Source of the DNA: Chloropicon primus | Lineage: Eukaryota; Chlorophyta; Chloropicophyceae; Chloropicales; Chloropicaceae | Length of the DNA stretch: 64,000 nucleotides | Assembly (NCBI GenBank): GCA_023205875.1 | Contig: CP060763.1 | Coordinates: 620,001-684,000, forward strand | Reading direction: 5' to 3' | Translations under genes and position numbers: made by a program | In this document: positions 1 through 10,415 of the stretch, one piece after another | How the letters are laid out: every line of letters begins with the position of its first letter | How positions within the stretch are numbered: position 1 is the stretch's first letter | The notes under the pieces: generated by a model | What the model saw: the letters and a program-made list of their open reading frames with translations, nothing else | What the model was told of the DNA's origin: nothing | Database searches by the model: none

Positions 1-798
1 CCTCCTCCCGAGGCACACCCCTCGCGCACCACGCCCACCTCCCACCACGCACCTCCCCTCCGCCGTCTTCATGACCCTTCCCTCCACTTCCTTGCGCAGC
101 AACAACCCAACAAACAAAACACCTCCCCTCCCTTCCCCTCCCCTCCCCTTCCTCCAGCCGTCGCCCAGATCCCTCCCCTCACCGCCCACGACGACGACAA
201 GCCAGCAAAAGGTATCAATCGAAAGCTCTCGAGAAGCACTTTTCTTTGGTGGAGGCCCCTCTCGCCCCTCCCTCCCTCCTCAAACGCACGCGCGCGCGGA
301 AAACGTGCCGGCCCGCCGATCGATCACGATCGCCTCCGCTTCGAAAGCCAATTTGGATAAGAGAGCAGCAGAGGAGAGATACTGGAGGTGACCGCAGGTG
401 AGTCAGGGGACAAGGCAGGAGGGGAAGGGCTACAGAGAGGGAGGGAAGGGGGAAACACGGAACCGACGCCTCCCATCTCTTGATCTCTTGCTCGCGCTCT
501 CTCGAAAGAGCTCTCCCTTGGAAGGACGGGACGACTGAAGCGCGAGTGGTTGTTTTCTTTCTGCTGCTGCTGCTGATGATGATGATGACGTTGATGATGG
601 TTGCGAGGAGGTAGGGGAGAAGGAGGGGCGTGGCCTCGCGGGCTGCAGGGAAGGGACGGAGGAGTCGTGCGCACGGGAGGCGAGGTGGGAAGGTTGCGCG
701 GAGACGGAGGCGGGCGGACGGAGAGGTCAGGTATGGTGGCACCTCGCCACTGGAAGTGCGGTGGAGTTGTCCGGGAGGCAGGGGGGTTCGGAGGAGGG
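1..798. promoter_or_regulatory. Left-edge intergenic region / 5' region of the DUF948-like gene
   Basis: No convincing coding sequence. The first 200 bases are a C-rich, low-complexity tract. It holds one copy of recurrent element A (211-237) and one of element B (about 499-543), both in the + orientation, plus a CGATCGATC motif at 317-325. A minus-strand ATG at 72 opens a short basic frame that runs off the left edge and could be the N-terminus of a divergent gene; this is too short to call. Confidence 0.5.
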
Positions 799-1838
799 AT
801 GAGGGTCGTGCACGGGTCAGTGAGGAGGCGGAGGACGGGGGGGAGGCCAGGGGTGTGCTTCTTCGTGGAGAGCAGGGCGACGACGGGGTCGTCTGCTGGA
901 CAGCGGGGGGGTTCGGGGGGCAGCCGGACATCCAAGGTGGTGGTGAAGACGGTGCAAGAGCCTGTGGTGAGCGCGAGACCCGCCGCCGGCGTCACGGGCT
1001 TGGGGCTCATCAACACCGCGCTCCTGGCGGTAGCAACCTCCGCCTTCGTTGCCGCGAGCTGGACCTTTCGGTCGACCATGAAGACGTTCGACCAAGCTTG
1101 CTTGGACACTACGGAAGCCATGAGGGCGACGGAGAGGGCCTCCAAGGAGGTCGAGATCCTGTCGCTTCAGCTGGAAAGGGAAATTCCAGAGACCTTGTCG
1201 TCCGTGGAAAGCGCCTCCGAGGAGCTCGAGGTTCTCGCGCAGGGTCTGCAGTTCATCACGGGGTCCGTCAACAAGAGGATACGGGAGCCCGTCCAGGACG
1301 CGGTGGCGCTGACGGTGGACACTTCGACCAACGTGATGAAGAGAGTTCCGAACGACTTGCAGTTCGTCTCCGAAGTGGCCACGACGGTGCTGGCGGAGTG
1401 GAGAGCAAGGCTTGGCGACACCATCGGAAATATAGACACGGGCTACTTCAGGCAGAAGGCAACGACCAAGGCGCAGAGGGAAGCCATAGATTGGATAGCG
1501 TCCTGGAGGGCAAGGACTGCGGCGATGGAGGAGGAGGCTCAGGAAGCGGAGGACTCGGGTTCGGAAATCCCTGCCCCGCCAGCGGAGGAGGTCATCCCGA
1601 GAAAGGAATTGGTAAGAAGTTTCGTTTCGTTGTTTGCTTTTTACAGGGTCCGGAAGCTGACACACGCCGCCGCAACAATTGTACTTTCTTCTTCGCAATG
1701 ATTCCCTGCTAGGCCGAGAACAAGGTCGCGATGGCTCTCTCTGCCGCGGAAGATGCTGCGGCGCAAGCTGAGATCGCTTCTGGCCGGCTGGAAAAAGCGA
1801 TGCTAGAATACGAGTCCCTCTCGAGTTACAGCGAGTAG
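799..1838 (+). CDS. DUF948-like plastid membrane protein with coiled coil, one intron
   Basis: Two exons, 799-1611 and 1713-1838, with a GT-AG intron at 1612-1712 (phase 0). Splicing replaces an in-frame run-on with a clean 41-residue alanine/glutamate-rich tail ending at a TAG. The 312-residue product starts with an Arg/Gly/Ser-rich segment like a plastid transit peptide. One transmembrane helix follows (around GLGLINTALLAVATSAFVA), then a long helical region of heptad character rich in Glu, Ser and Val. This order resembles DUF948 proteins of plants and bacteria, whose function is not established. ATG 799 was chosen; ATG 733 in the same frame would add 22 residues. The stop lies 14 bp from the stop of the convergent WDR27-like gene. 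The intron call is firm; the family assignment is tentative. Confidence 0.7.
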
Positions 1839-1852
1839 GACCCCCCGTCCCT

Positions 1853-4697
1853 TCAACTGCTGAAAAACCTCAGCTTTCCGTCATATGTTGCGGCCACGAG
1901 CTGGGGGTGGATGGGATGGAAGCAAACATCCCCCACGATGTCACTGATGCCTTGGCGGAGCTTACGTATAACGGTGCCCATCCGGACGTCGTACAGATAC
2001 ACGACCTGTGTGGAAGGAAGCCAAAAACAAAAAACAAAAAATTGTTTCGTTAGCACCACGTAGTAAACAACCTCTGTGAAAGGAGGAGAAGGGATTGTAC
2101 ACTTGTAATTTCAGAAACATGCAAGAGCAAAGACCCTACCTTGTCCTCTGACCCGCACGCGATGTACTTCATGCACGGGCTGAAGCGCACGCCGATCGGG
2201 TTCTGGCGGTTGAGATGCCCGGCGAAACATCTCACGCTCCTTGGTGACCTCAGGTCCCACAGCTTGACGCTGCTGTCGCTCGCCGCAGAGAGGAAGAGCT
2301 CGTGTGCACTCCTGTCGTGGGACACGTAAGGGGAGGTGGAGTTCAGCATGATGCTGTGTATCGCCCGAGAGTGCGCATTGTCCATCCGCCGGACGAGGGC
2401 ACAGGCGTCCGCATCGAAGACCTCAATGGATTTTGCCGAGGTGCCCGCCACGAGCAAGTTCGAGATGAATCCGTTGTGGCAGTCGAAATTGGTAACGCTC
2501 TGGGACTCTGTGGACAGCTCCAGTATGTGAGAGTGCGTCCTCGCCTGGTGCAGCCTAGCGATGTCGTCCGTCTGCTTCTTGGGGCCGAGGTCGTATTTGA
2601 AAAAGTGCAGCTTGTTCATGCACGCCAAGACGACGAGCTTGTCCAGGTGGAAGAACCTCGCGGCCTTGATATCAGACTTGAATCCTTGGGCCACCTTGCC
2701 CTTCTTGCCCGCACTGGGACCCTCGATCTGGATCAGGGCTTGGGACTTCTTGACGCTCCAGAGGCAGGCCGTGCGGTCCAAGGACCCCGTGAGGATCAAA
2801 TTGCCGCTGTGGTTCCAAGACGCGTCCAAAACAGGGCCGCCGTGACCTAGGAAAGTTTCTCCGTCCCCCCTGTGCTTGGCCAGGGGGAGCCTCAGGGTCC
2901 TTACGGTCTTGTCGACCGATGCCGTGGCAAGGCGGCTGCCGTCGGGGCAGAACCTCACCCTCAAGATCGGGGCGCTGTGCACGGCAGCATCGTTGTCCAG
3001 GGCGTGGTGATCTTGGAAGGTGTGAACGGGCTCGCAATCCATGGGGTACGATTTCAAAAGCCTCCCGCTCTTCAGGTTACTGCTGGCCCTCTTCACCAAA
3101 GTCCTCGATTGGACCTGCTTCCCCAAGAACTTCAGTGGCTCGACCTTCCCGTACCCAGACGACTTGATCCTCGAGTGGAACGTTACGGGCTTGTTTCCTG
3201 AGCGTTGAGTCTTCCCCAAAGACTTTTTCCTGGTGGCGCTCTCGTAAGAGGACACCGAGGAGTCGTGTTTGTTCTCCTTCTCGATTGCCTGGTACAGCTT
3301 CGAAAGCCTCTTCGGGGGACTCGTTGGGAATACAGAGACTTTGCTTGCTTCCCCCCCCTCGCCCTCGTTGCCGTGGCTCTCGACTCCGAGGCCCACCATC
3401 CGCCCAGTAAGGAAGCCTTCCTCCCCCTCCTGACCATGGCCATCCTCCAGGTGCGCGACCGTCACCACGTTAATCACCGGCGTGAAAGCGCTGCCGATGC
3501 AGATGGTCACGAGGCCGTGGCTCCTGTTGTCGGCCACGAAGAGCCTTGGGGTGTCGATGTCGATCTCCCTGCAGTTCCGGTAGCTGTACTCGGAGAACGG
3601 AACGATTGTGATGATGTCGTAGGTGTACGCGTCCACGATGATGAGCATTTGGGTCGTGCATGCGATCACTTTCGGCGAGACCGGCAGCAGGTCTTTCCCC
3701 TCGGACCTGTCCTCCGTTTTTATATAGTACAATTCCGATACTGATGAGACGCAAGCCATGCCAATCTGCTCCGTCGGCTTCCACTTGCCATGCCGGCGAC
3801 TATCCCCAGTCGTCGCCGCTGCCACTGATTCGGCGCCGCCCTTGGTGATGACTTGGACCTGCCGCCCCTCCTCCTCGAGGCCTTTGTCTTGGTTGACAGG
3901 CTCACCGAACTTCCTCCTTACCGCCAGGGGGATGTCCAGCCCTTGGATGAGCTGGTAGGAAGGAGACATCAGATCGAAGAAGCGCACCAGGCCGTCGGTC
4001 GAGCCGATCGCCATCCTGGGGAAGGTTGGGTCTATCGCAAGGCAGACGAAGGGGCTCGCGCCGTACATGCTCGACTCGTACGCGAGCTCCCTCCTTTCAA
4101 GGTCCCACACCTTGAAAGTTCTGTCGTCGCTCGCGGTGATGACCTGATCGCAGCACTGCTTCGTGTGGAACTGAAGTGCGTTGACTTGCAGAGAGTGCCC
4201 GTCCAGCCTCATGATCAGGCACTGCCTCTGGAGACTGTAGATGAGAACGTCAGAGTTCGAGGCCGCCGCGAGCCACCTCAGGTTCTCGTCCGTCCGAAGG
4301 TGAGACACGACGCAGTCCTCGGGAACTTCGAGGGATTTGCAGTCCGCCCCCGACCCCCTCTCCATCGCAGCGTAGCACTCCTCGATGTTCCAGCAGTGGA
4401 CCTTCCGCCTCGTGGCGGCAAAGAGCCTCTTCTCAAGGAGGACATCGCCCCGGCCTCTATGGCCCGGAAGGCTTCCCAAGTGCAGGGCGTTCACTCCCTT
4501 CCTCCCCACCCTCTGCCCCGGGACAACCAACTCGTGCACCAACAGCTTCAATGGCGGGGCACTGACCTTCTTCAAGCTGCAGACGTAAACGACCTCCTGC
4601 CCTTCGGCCGCATACGCCAGGTACGTCCCGTTCGTGGCCACCAAGTCTTGCTGGGCCCTCGTGCTCACAGAGGCAGTCAGCTCCGCTCTCACCAGTC

Positions 4698-4701
<4 letters not shown>
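1853..4701 (-). CDS. WD40 repeat protein, WDR27-like, one intron near the 3' end
   Basis: Exon 1 is 4701-2140 and exon 2 is 2005-1853; the GT-AG intron (2006-2139, phase 0) joins ...GSEDK to VVYLYDVRMG. The 904-residue product has multiple WD40 blades: an N-terminal set up to about residue 270, a loop-rich middle, and a C-terminal set whose last blade carries HPIHPQLVAATYDGKLRFF, as in WDR27. WDR27 is a predicted scaffold of unknown function found mainly in organisms with complex cell biology. The ATG at 4701 (MGLVRAELT) was chosen because the upstream in-frame sequence is only the translated GA repeat that abuts it. WD40 nature is certain; WDR27 identity rests on the last blade and overall size. 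Confidence 0.8.

Positions 4702-4746
<45 letters not shown>
4701..4746. repeat. (TC)23 microsatellite abutting the WDR27-like start codon
   Basis: An uninterrupted CT/GA dinucleotide run. On the minus strand it reads (GA)n and runs directly into the ATG at 4701, so the 5' leader of this gene ends in a pure GA tract. Confidence 0.95.
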
Positions 4747-4749
<3 letters not shown>

Positions 4750-5325
4750 GATCCACAAGCACAAGCTCACGAGACGGAACGAACCCCTACGAAGATGGAA
4801 CGCCTGGACGACGTGTCTGAGGCCAAGGCACCGCTCCACGCTTGCCCTTCAGCCAGATCTCTCCCTCCCTCTCTGTTGCGTTAGGTTGTCCTCTCTCTCT
4901 AACTCTGTCTAACTCTTTCTAGCTCGTGGTTGGAACACCCAATGCTTCGAGTGAGGGCGAGCGGATCGATCGAAAGGCCTCGAGACGGCACGGTTTCGTT
5001 CTCCTTGGCACCAACGACCTCGCTGAGCGTGGAGCCCCTCCGCTCCGCTCCGCTTCTTCAAAGGTCTCCCCTTGGGCTGGGCTGTCCCGAGGAGGATTCG
5101 TATACACGGACCAACGGAGGAGCGGCCAGGGCGAAGGAGAGGCCGAGGAGGACGAGGAAGGAGAGGCGGAGGAGGACGGGAGGGGGGAGGAGGACCGAAC
5201 AAGCGGAAGCATCGTCTCTTGGTCTTTCGTTCGAGCCCTCGCTCGAAGCGAACGATGCTCTGGTGAGGACTAGAGACACGGGAAGAGGAGAGAGAGAGAG
5301 AGAGGCGCAACACGGCGTCGTAGCG
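4747..5325. promoter_or_regulatory. Divergent promoter region, WDR27-like / AFG2B-like
   Basis: No gene supported. The + strand carries element A (4961-4990, containing GATCGATCG at 4964-4972) and element B (5205-5268), followed by a (GA)n tract at about 5286-5304 just before the AFG2B-like ATG. In-frame open sequence upstream of that ATG is a translation of this promoter DNA, not homologous protein. Confidence 0.65.
5208..5259 (+). promoter_or_regulatory. Element B hairpin, copy B2
   Basis: Arms AGCATCGT (5208-5215) and ACGATGCT (5252-5259) are perfect inverted repeats separated by 36 nt. An inner stem pairs TTCGTTCGAG (5226-5235) with 5242-5251, with one bulge. It lies 67 nt upstream of the ATG at 5326. 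The same element recurs upstream of bL25m, GCP4, YIPF1/2, TAF1 and the DUF948-like gene. Confidence 0.6.
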
Positions 5326-6975
5326 ATGGTGATGGAGGATACGGTGGGAGGGTTGGGGGAGGCGGTGTCCTACCTTCGGAAGCTGCTGTTGTGGCCGGAG
5401 GAGTTCAAGGAAGCGGGGGAGAGGCTGGGAGTGACCTGGCCGACGGGATTGTTGCTGTTCGGTCCGCCGGGGACGGGAAAGTCTGTGGTGGTGGGCGCAG
5501 CTTGCAGGGAAGTGGGTGCGCACTTGTGCACTCTCTCTCCGTCGTCGGTGTTCGGGTCTTTCGTGGGCGAGAGCGAGAAGAAAGTGAGGGACATTTTCGA
5601 GGCCGCGGACGACCTCGTCGAGAGCGGGAAGAGCGTGGTCCTCTTCTTCGACGAGATTGACGTGCTTTGCCCGAGGAGGGACAGGAGCGGGCCCTTTGAG
5701 TGCAGGCTGGTCGCACAGATACTCACCCTGATGGACACCTCCATCGCCAAGGTGGTGTACAACAGGAAGATTGGGAAGCGGACGGGCGTGCTTCTCCTCG
5801 TGGGGGCCACCAGCAACCAGAACGCGGTGGACCCCGCGATACGCAGGCCAGGGAGGATGGAGAAGGAGATCGGCCTCGCCATGCCCGACGAGGAGGAGAG
5901 GGTGGACATCCTGAGGATCTACTTGAAGAAGATCCCGATGTCGGACGAGGTGTCGGGAAACATGGCCGGCCTTGCCGCTCTATGCTCCGGATTCACTGGG
6001 GCCGACATCGCCGTCCTGTGCCACGAAGCGGCCCTGGTGGCCATGGAGAGGGAAGGGGAGGGAGAGGGCGGTGAGGTTCAGGTGAGGTTCTCCGATTTCG
6101 AGGCGGCGAGGGTGACGGTGCGCCCCACAGTGACCAGGGGGGTCGCCAGGGAAGCGGACAAGGTTTCTTGGGACGACATCTGCGGCCTGGGCGAGGTGAA
6201 GGAGCAGCTCATCAGGGTGGTGCAGTGGCCCATACAGCACCCAGAGGCGTTCAAGCGCCTCGGCCTGCAGCCGTTCAGGGGGGCCATGCTCTATGGCCCG
6301 CCGGGCTGCTGCAAGACCAAGCTCTGCCAAGCCGCGGCCTGCACAGGAGGCATTCCCATGATATCCCTGTCCTGCGCTGAGGTCTTGAGCATGTACGTTG
6401 GAGAGAGCGAGGAGAAATTGAGGAACTGCTTCGTTCAAGCCAGGCTATCGGCTCCTTCGATTATTTTTCTGGACGAATTCGATGCCTTTTGCACCAAGAG
6501 GTCCGGCGCCGACTCGGGCAGCTCCGTTGGCGACAAGCTGCTCGCTACGTTTCTCACAGAGATGGATGGGCTGGAACAAATAAGCGGCGTGATCGTTCTG
6601 GCCGCGACCAACAGACCCGATGAAATCGACGAAGCTTTGCTCAGACCGGGAAGGTTTGACATGCTCCTGTACGTGCCGCCGCCGAACGCAGAAGAGAGGC
6701 TCCTCCTGCTGAATTACCTGACAAAAGGCATGAAGTTCAAAGGTAGCGGAGTTCAGCTGGAAAGCCTGGCGGAGAGGACCGAGGGGTTCACCGGCGCGGA
6801 GCTGGAGGCTTTGTGCAGGGAAGCTTACATGATTGCGTCCTCGAGCTGTGGAGGGGAAGATCACCAGGTGGAAGTACTGGAGGAGGGGCACTTTGAAGAC
6901 GCGTTACTTGGGATGACACCCATGCTCTCCGAGGAAGAAATTAGGAATTACGAGCGTTTCCGCACCAAAAGATAA
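5326..6975 (+). CDS. AFG2B/SPATA5L1-like tandem AAA ATPase
   Basis: 549 residues with two complete AAA modules. D1: Walker A GPPGTGKS (46-53) and Walker B FFDEID (107-112). D2: Walker A GPPGCCKT (324-331), Walker B IIFLDEFD (379-386), then the second-region motif ATNRPDEID. The GPPGC(x)KT form of the D2 P-loop and the C-terminal LSEEEIRNYERF segment fit the AFG2/SPATA5 group, which unfolds or recycles factors on pre-60S ribosomes and is linked to replisome turnover in animals. The module starts almost at the first ATG, so the usual N-terminal substrate domain is missing. ATG 5326 was preferred because upstream in-frame sequence is promoter DNA with element B. It could also be called a generic CDC48-family protein. 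Confidence 0.8.
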   Translation: MVMEDTVGGLGEAVSYLRKLLLWPEEFKEAGERLGVTWPTGLLLFGPPGTGKSVVVGAACREVGAHLCTLSPSSVFGSFVGESEKKVRDIFEAADDLVESGKSVVLFFDEIDVLCPRRDRSGPFECRLVAQILTLMDTSIAKVVYNRKIGKRTGVLLLVGATSNQNAVDPAIRRPGRMEKEIGLAMPDEEERVDILRIYLKKIPMSDEVSGNMAGLAALCSGFTGADIAVLCHEAALVAMEREGEGEGGEVQVRFSDFEAARVTVRPTVTRGVAREADKVSWDDICGLGEVKEQLIRVVQWPIQHPEAFKRLGLQPFRGAMLYGPPGCCKTKLCQAAACTGGIPMISLSCAEVLSMYVGESEEKLRNCFVQARLSAPSIIFLDEFDAFCTKRSGADSGSSVGDKLLATFLTEMDGLEQISGVIVLAATNRPDEIDEALLRPGRFDMLLYVPPPNAEERLLLLNYLTKGMKFKGSGVQLESLAERTEGFTGAELEALCREAYMIASSSCGGEDHQVEVLEEGHFEDALLGMTPMLSEEEIRNYERFRTKR

Positions 6976-7029
6976 ATGCAACGACAAGGGAGACAAGTGA
7001 AAAGCTTTGGCAGATGATGACCACTGATT

Positions 7030-7034
7030 TGTAA
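7030..7034 (+). terminator. TGTAA poly(A) signal, AFG2B-like
   Basis: TGTAA about 55 nt after the stop at 6973-6975, in the 119-bp convergent gap with RIC1. TGTAA is the usual green-algal poly(A) signal. Confidence 0.5.
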
Positions 7035-7094
7035 ATTTAGTCTTAATGTATATTATCAAACATTCTTTCTTCTTCAAGTCGGCGGGGTACAACC

Positions 7095-10000
7095 TCAAAA
7101 TGGGCCCGCGACCATTCCAGCTTCGAGCTCCTTCAGCAGATCAGAGTACGAGCTGTCCTCCTGCAAATTCTTGATGAACACGGACCACAGTGCACGGTCG
7201 TCACGGAACATGTTGAGCAAAAGGGGAGACCTGCGAAGGATGGTCGCCAAGACAATCACCCATTCGGTGAGGCCGGCAGCCCTGAAAGCTTCCAGGAGCA
7301 ACTCTGAGTCGGCGAGGCTGATGAGCCTGCTCGTGTCTCCCGAAGCAACAAAGGCCGATTCGATTTCCTTGATGGCTTGCTTGAACGAGGTCAGCTTCGC
7401 CACGCCGTTCTTCTCCTCCATCAAGAGCGGCACAATGTCAAACCCAGATTTGTGGATGAAAGTCGCCAAGTCTTGGAGCCGCCTTGACGCGATGAGCGCC
7501 GCGGCGTGCGTCGACAAGAACTTGTGCACTGCGGCTTTGAGGAGCCTCTCTCTCTCATTCGTCGAAGAAAGCGGGGTGAACGATCCGAATATTTGGCCGA
7601 ACCAGGACCCCTCGTTCTCCTTCTCCTGCTGGGCATTGCTCATCATGTCCCTGGCGGACCTCACGAGGAACCTCACAAGCTCCCCGGTGAGATCGTACTC
7701 ACCCTCCTGCAGGGTCTCCTGCAGCAAGTTCAGGGCGCACTCTTGTCCCAGGTCGGGCCCTTCGATCGTTTCTACGATCACCAAAAACCCCGCCGCGGTG
7801 CTGTAAGACCTGTACTCCAGGGCCTTTTCGAACAAAGCGCATGGCTTCCCAGATTGGGAGAACAAGAGTTTCCAGTGCACTGGATCGATCTTCCTTGCGA
7901 CCCTCACGACAACGTCCACAAAGATCGAGAAATCTTGAATGAGGTCGATAACGCCCTCCAACGTGTAAAGGCTCTTGTTGTTCGCCCCCTTGATTTCTCT
8001 CTCCGCTTCCAACATCGAGTACTCCTTTTCTAGAACTGTGAAGACTAACCACTCGAGCGAGTGGGAGAAGTGGGGGTGGCGAGTGGACCTCGAGATGAGT
8101 TTTCTGGCCTCCTCCTTTGCCCCCTGATTCAGCAGGTATCGCACCAAGGGAGATAAGAGGGGCTGGGTCTTCGGCATGGGGCTGAACCCGTGGGATCTGT
8201 CGCTTGGAATGTTCGAGCAGTGCTGAGATATACCAACGATGGAGTTGATGTTAGGACACAAACTCAATGGGTACACCTCCTTGTCGAACTCCAGCTCTAG
8301 GTCCGTGTCCTGAATATCCGTCCCCACCATCTTGTTCTCACAGACGAGGTGCAACACCCTCTCTATGTCCAGAATGTTGATCCCCCTCGCTCCGTAGGTC
8401 CACATGAGGCCCTTGTTGAAGGACTCCCAGCTGTCCGCCCAAAAGTGTTCGACCTTGTCCAGGATCCCCTTCTCGCTTCCTGTCTCGAGATCGAGGTGGC
8501 AGAGCTGACCGTCCATGTGCAGAATGATGCAAGCTTTGGGGGCACTACCCCCCTTCGCAGGCGAAGGGACAAAGGAAACCGTGATTGGCACGGGCCTCAT
8601 GGTCACGATGCAGACCTCCTTGACAATCTCCACCCTGGCTTTTGGCCTGGCTGAAGGATCGAGCTTGCCTTCCACGACAACACGAAGCACGGCCGCTTCG
8701 AGCTTCCCGATCTCTCCGGAGAGGACGATGATGCAGTTCTCGTGGGAGTTCATAGCCCTTGGGACCGAGTTCAGCCTCTTGGTCACCAGCAGGGACGTGG
8801 CATCCAAGTGGTACTTTGGATAAAATCGCAACTGGACGGAGTTTTGGACATGCTGCCCCGAAGGATCTTCAAAGTACGACGGGCGTTTCTTGCAAGAAGT
8901 GACGCACAGCATGATGATGTCCTGAACCCAAGTTAGGCTGTGACACTTGATCTCGGCCTCTTGATTCACGTCCCCGAACATTCGCCACCGTTTCTGCTTC
9001 ATGTTGTACAAGACCACGCCCCTTTCCCCGCTGACCGCGATGTCCGTGCTGTCCCTGCTCACCGCAAGCTCTTTCGCTGGCCAGTTTGCAGCAACATACG
9101 TCTGAGGAAGCATAAGGTGCTGCAGGACGGGCTTCTCGGTGTTGCCCACCACGTCCGAGCCGAAGATACACAATACCCTGTCGTCTCCCAGCAAGCAGGC
9201 GGCTGGCACAGACAGCATGGTGTTCTGGCTCGCGTGCATTGGGGTTGAGTTGAGTGCCACCCTGGCGAAGGAGAACGTGAGGAGTTTCGAGGGGTCCTCT
9301 TTCGAGTTTGCCAGGAGCTGCAGACCTTCCGGGCTCCAGCACAACACTCTCTTGGCCCCGCCGCTTCCTCCTTCCCTTGTATGGCTTTTGTGCCCCCGGC
9401 CTCGACCTTCCAGGTGATACATCAGTCTGCATCCAAACGATGTCCAGACGGAAAGGCCCGCCTTCTCCCACAGCACGGCCATCACTTTGCTGTCCTCTGT
9501 CCACTCGATAGCCTGGACGACGCCGGACGTTTGTCCGGTGTACCCCCACTCGGCCAGGGAGAGCGTCCTCAGCTTGTGGTAGCTCAAATCGGCATTGATG
9601 GCATACAGGTGCACGTTGCCGCACTGCGTGCCGATGGCCAGGGCGTGCGACATTGGCGAGAGGGCCACGGATGTGATGACCTCACTGCGGGGAGCCACGA
9701 TCCAGCAGAAGGAGCTCGAGCTCGACTTCAGTCGGAGGCCCTCCCCAGAGAAGGTGTACAGAGCACACATCCCGTTCTTCAAAGCGATGAGCATCATTCT
9801 CTTCGACTTGCAGTACTGGAGCTGCGTGACGCACTGCGGATTTTCCAGCGCGTTGTCTCCCTCGTAGCCCTTGCTGGGCGGCAGCAGCAGCAGCTTCGCT
9901 TTTTGGTACCCGTCCCAGTTGTACGCCACGAGCTCTCCGTCAGAGCAGCCGAGGAGGATAGTCTTCTCGTCCAGCAGCAACGCCGAGGGCCTAATCGTGC

Positions 10001-10415
10001 TACATTGGAACTGGGCCCTCACCGTGATCAGGACGCTTGAGAACTTCTGGCCAATGCTGGAGCTCACCGTTGGTGGCACCGCCTCCTTCCTCGCGTTCTC
10101 GACGAGGTTGAACACGTAGATCGTTCCTCTCTGCGTGAGAACCACCAGCGCCTGCTGCTTCGCGTTCCAAGCGGCCTTGGTGAAGCTTCCCTCCTGCTTC
10201 CTATCGCCCTCGGTCGCCTCAAAGGAACCCAGCTTCACTCTTCCTTTCTTCCCCCTGGACCACACCTGGATGGACCCCTCCTTCACCACCACCGTCACCT
10301 TGCCCGCTGCCACCAGGCCCAAGACACCACCTCCCTCCGAGGTCGACGACGTGGAGCACTCGCCCGAGTCCCCCCCCGTTTCCGTCACCATAGGCCATCC
10401 GTAAGCGATGTACAT
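7095..10415 (-). CDS. RIC1: RIC1, Rab6/Ypt6 guanine exchange factor subunit
   Basis: 1106 residues, single exon. The start MYIAYGWP is the conserved N-terminus of RIC1 proteins (plant RIC1 begins MYMAYGWP), which fixes the ATG at 10415; the frame stays open upstream without an ATG. The N-terminal half is a WD-like beta-propeller (to about residue 600). The C-terminal half is helical and contains the RIC1 domain (around PLLSPLVRYLLNQGAKEEA). With RGP1 it activates Rab6/Ypt6 on late Golgi membranes for endosome-to-Golgi retrieval. It is convergent with the AFG2B-like gene (119 bp) and divergent from bL25m. Confidence 0.92.
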   Translation of the reverse strand: MYIAYGWPMVTETGGDSGECSTSSTSEGGGVLGLVAAGKVTVVVKEGSIQVWSRGKKGRVKLGSFEATEGDRKQEGSFTKAAWNAKQQALVVLTQRGTIYVFNLVENARKEAVPPTVSSSIGQKFSSVLITVRAQFQCSTIRPSALLLDEKTILLGCSDGELVAYNWDGYQKAKLLLLPPSKGYEGDNALENPQCVTQLQYCKSKRMMLIALKNGMCALYTFSGEGLRLKSSSSSFCWIVAPRSEVITSVALSPMSHALAIGTQCGNVHLYAINADLSYHKLRTLSLAEWGYTGQTSGVVQAIEWTEDSKVMAVLWEKAGLSVWTSFGCRLMYHLEGRGRGHKSHTREGGSGGAKRVLCWSPEGLQLLANSKEDPSKLLTFSFARVALNSTPMHASQNTMLSVPAACLLGDDRVLCIFGSDVVGNTEKPVLQHLMLPQTYVAANWPAKELAVSRDSTDIAVSGERGVVLYNMKQKRWRMFGDVNQEAEIKCHSLTWVQDIIMLCVTSCKKRPSYFEDPSGQHVQNSVQLRFYPKYHLDATSLLVTKRLNSVPRAMNSHENCIIVLSGEIGKLEAAVLRVVVEGKLDPSARPKARVEIVKEVCIVTMRPVPITVSFVPSPAKGGSAPKACIILHMDGQLCHLDLETGSEKGILDKVEHFWADSWESFNKGLMWTYGARGINILDIERVLHLVCENKMVGTDIQDTDLELEFDKEVYPLSLCPNINSIVGISQHCSNIPSDRSHGFSPMPKTQPLLSPLVRYLLNQGAKEEARKLISRSTRHPHFSHSLEWLVFTVLEKEYSMLEAEREIKGANNKSLYTLEGVIDLIQDFSIFVDVVVRVARKIDPVHWKLLFSQSGKPCALFEKALEYRSYSTAAGFLVIVETIEGPDLGQECALNLLQETLQEGEYDLTGELVRFLVRSARDMMSNAQQEKENEGSWFGQIFGSFTPLSSTNERERLLKAAVHKFLSTHAAALIASRRLQDLATFIHKSGFDIVPLLMEEKNGVAKLTSFKQAIKEIESAFVASGDTSRLISLADSELLLEAFRAAGLTEWVIVLATILRRSPLLLNMFRDDRALWSVFIKNLQEDSSYSDLLKELEAGMVAGPF

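Noticed and set aside
1-72. Minus-strand ATG at 72 opening MKTAEGRCVVGGGRGARG and running off the left edge
   Set aside because: Only 24 codons are visible; basic composition fits a transit peptide but also plain GC-rich DNA.
3853-4884. 343-codon open frame on + opposite the WDR27-like gene
   Set aside because: Antisense shadow of a confident WD40 gene; low-complexity, His/Arg/Leu-rich translation.
4942-5325. In-frame extension of the AFG2B-like gene to an upstream ATG at 4942
   Set aside because: The added residues translate promoter elements A and B and a GA tract.
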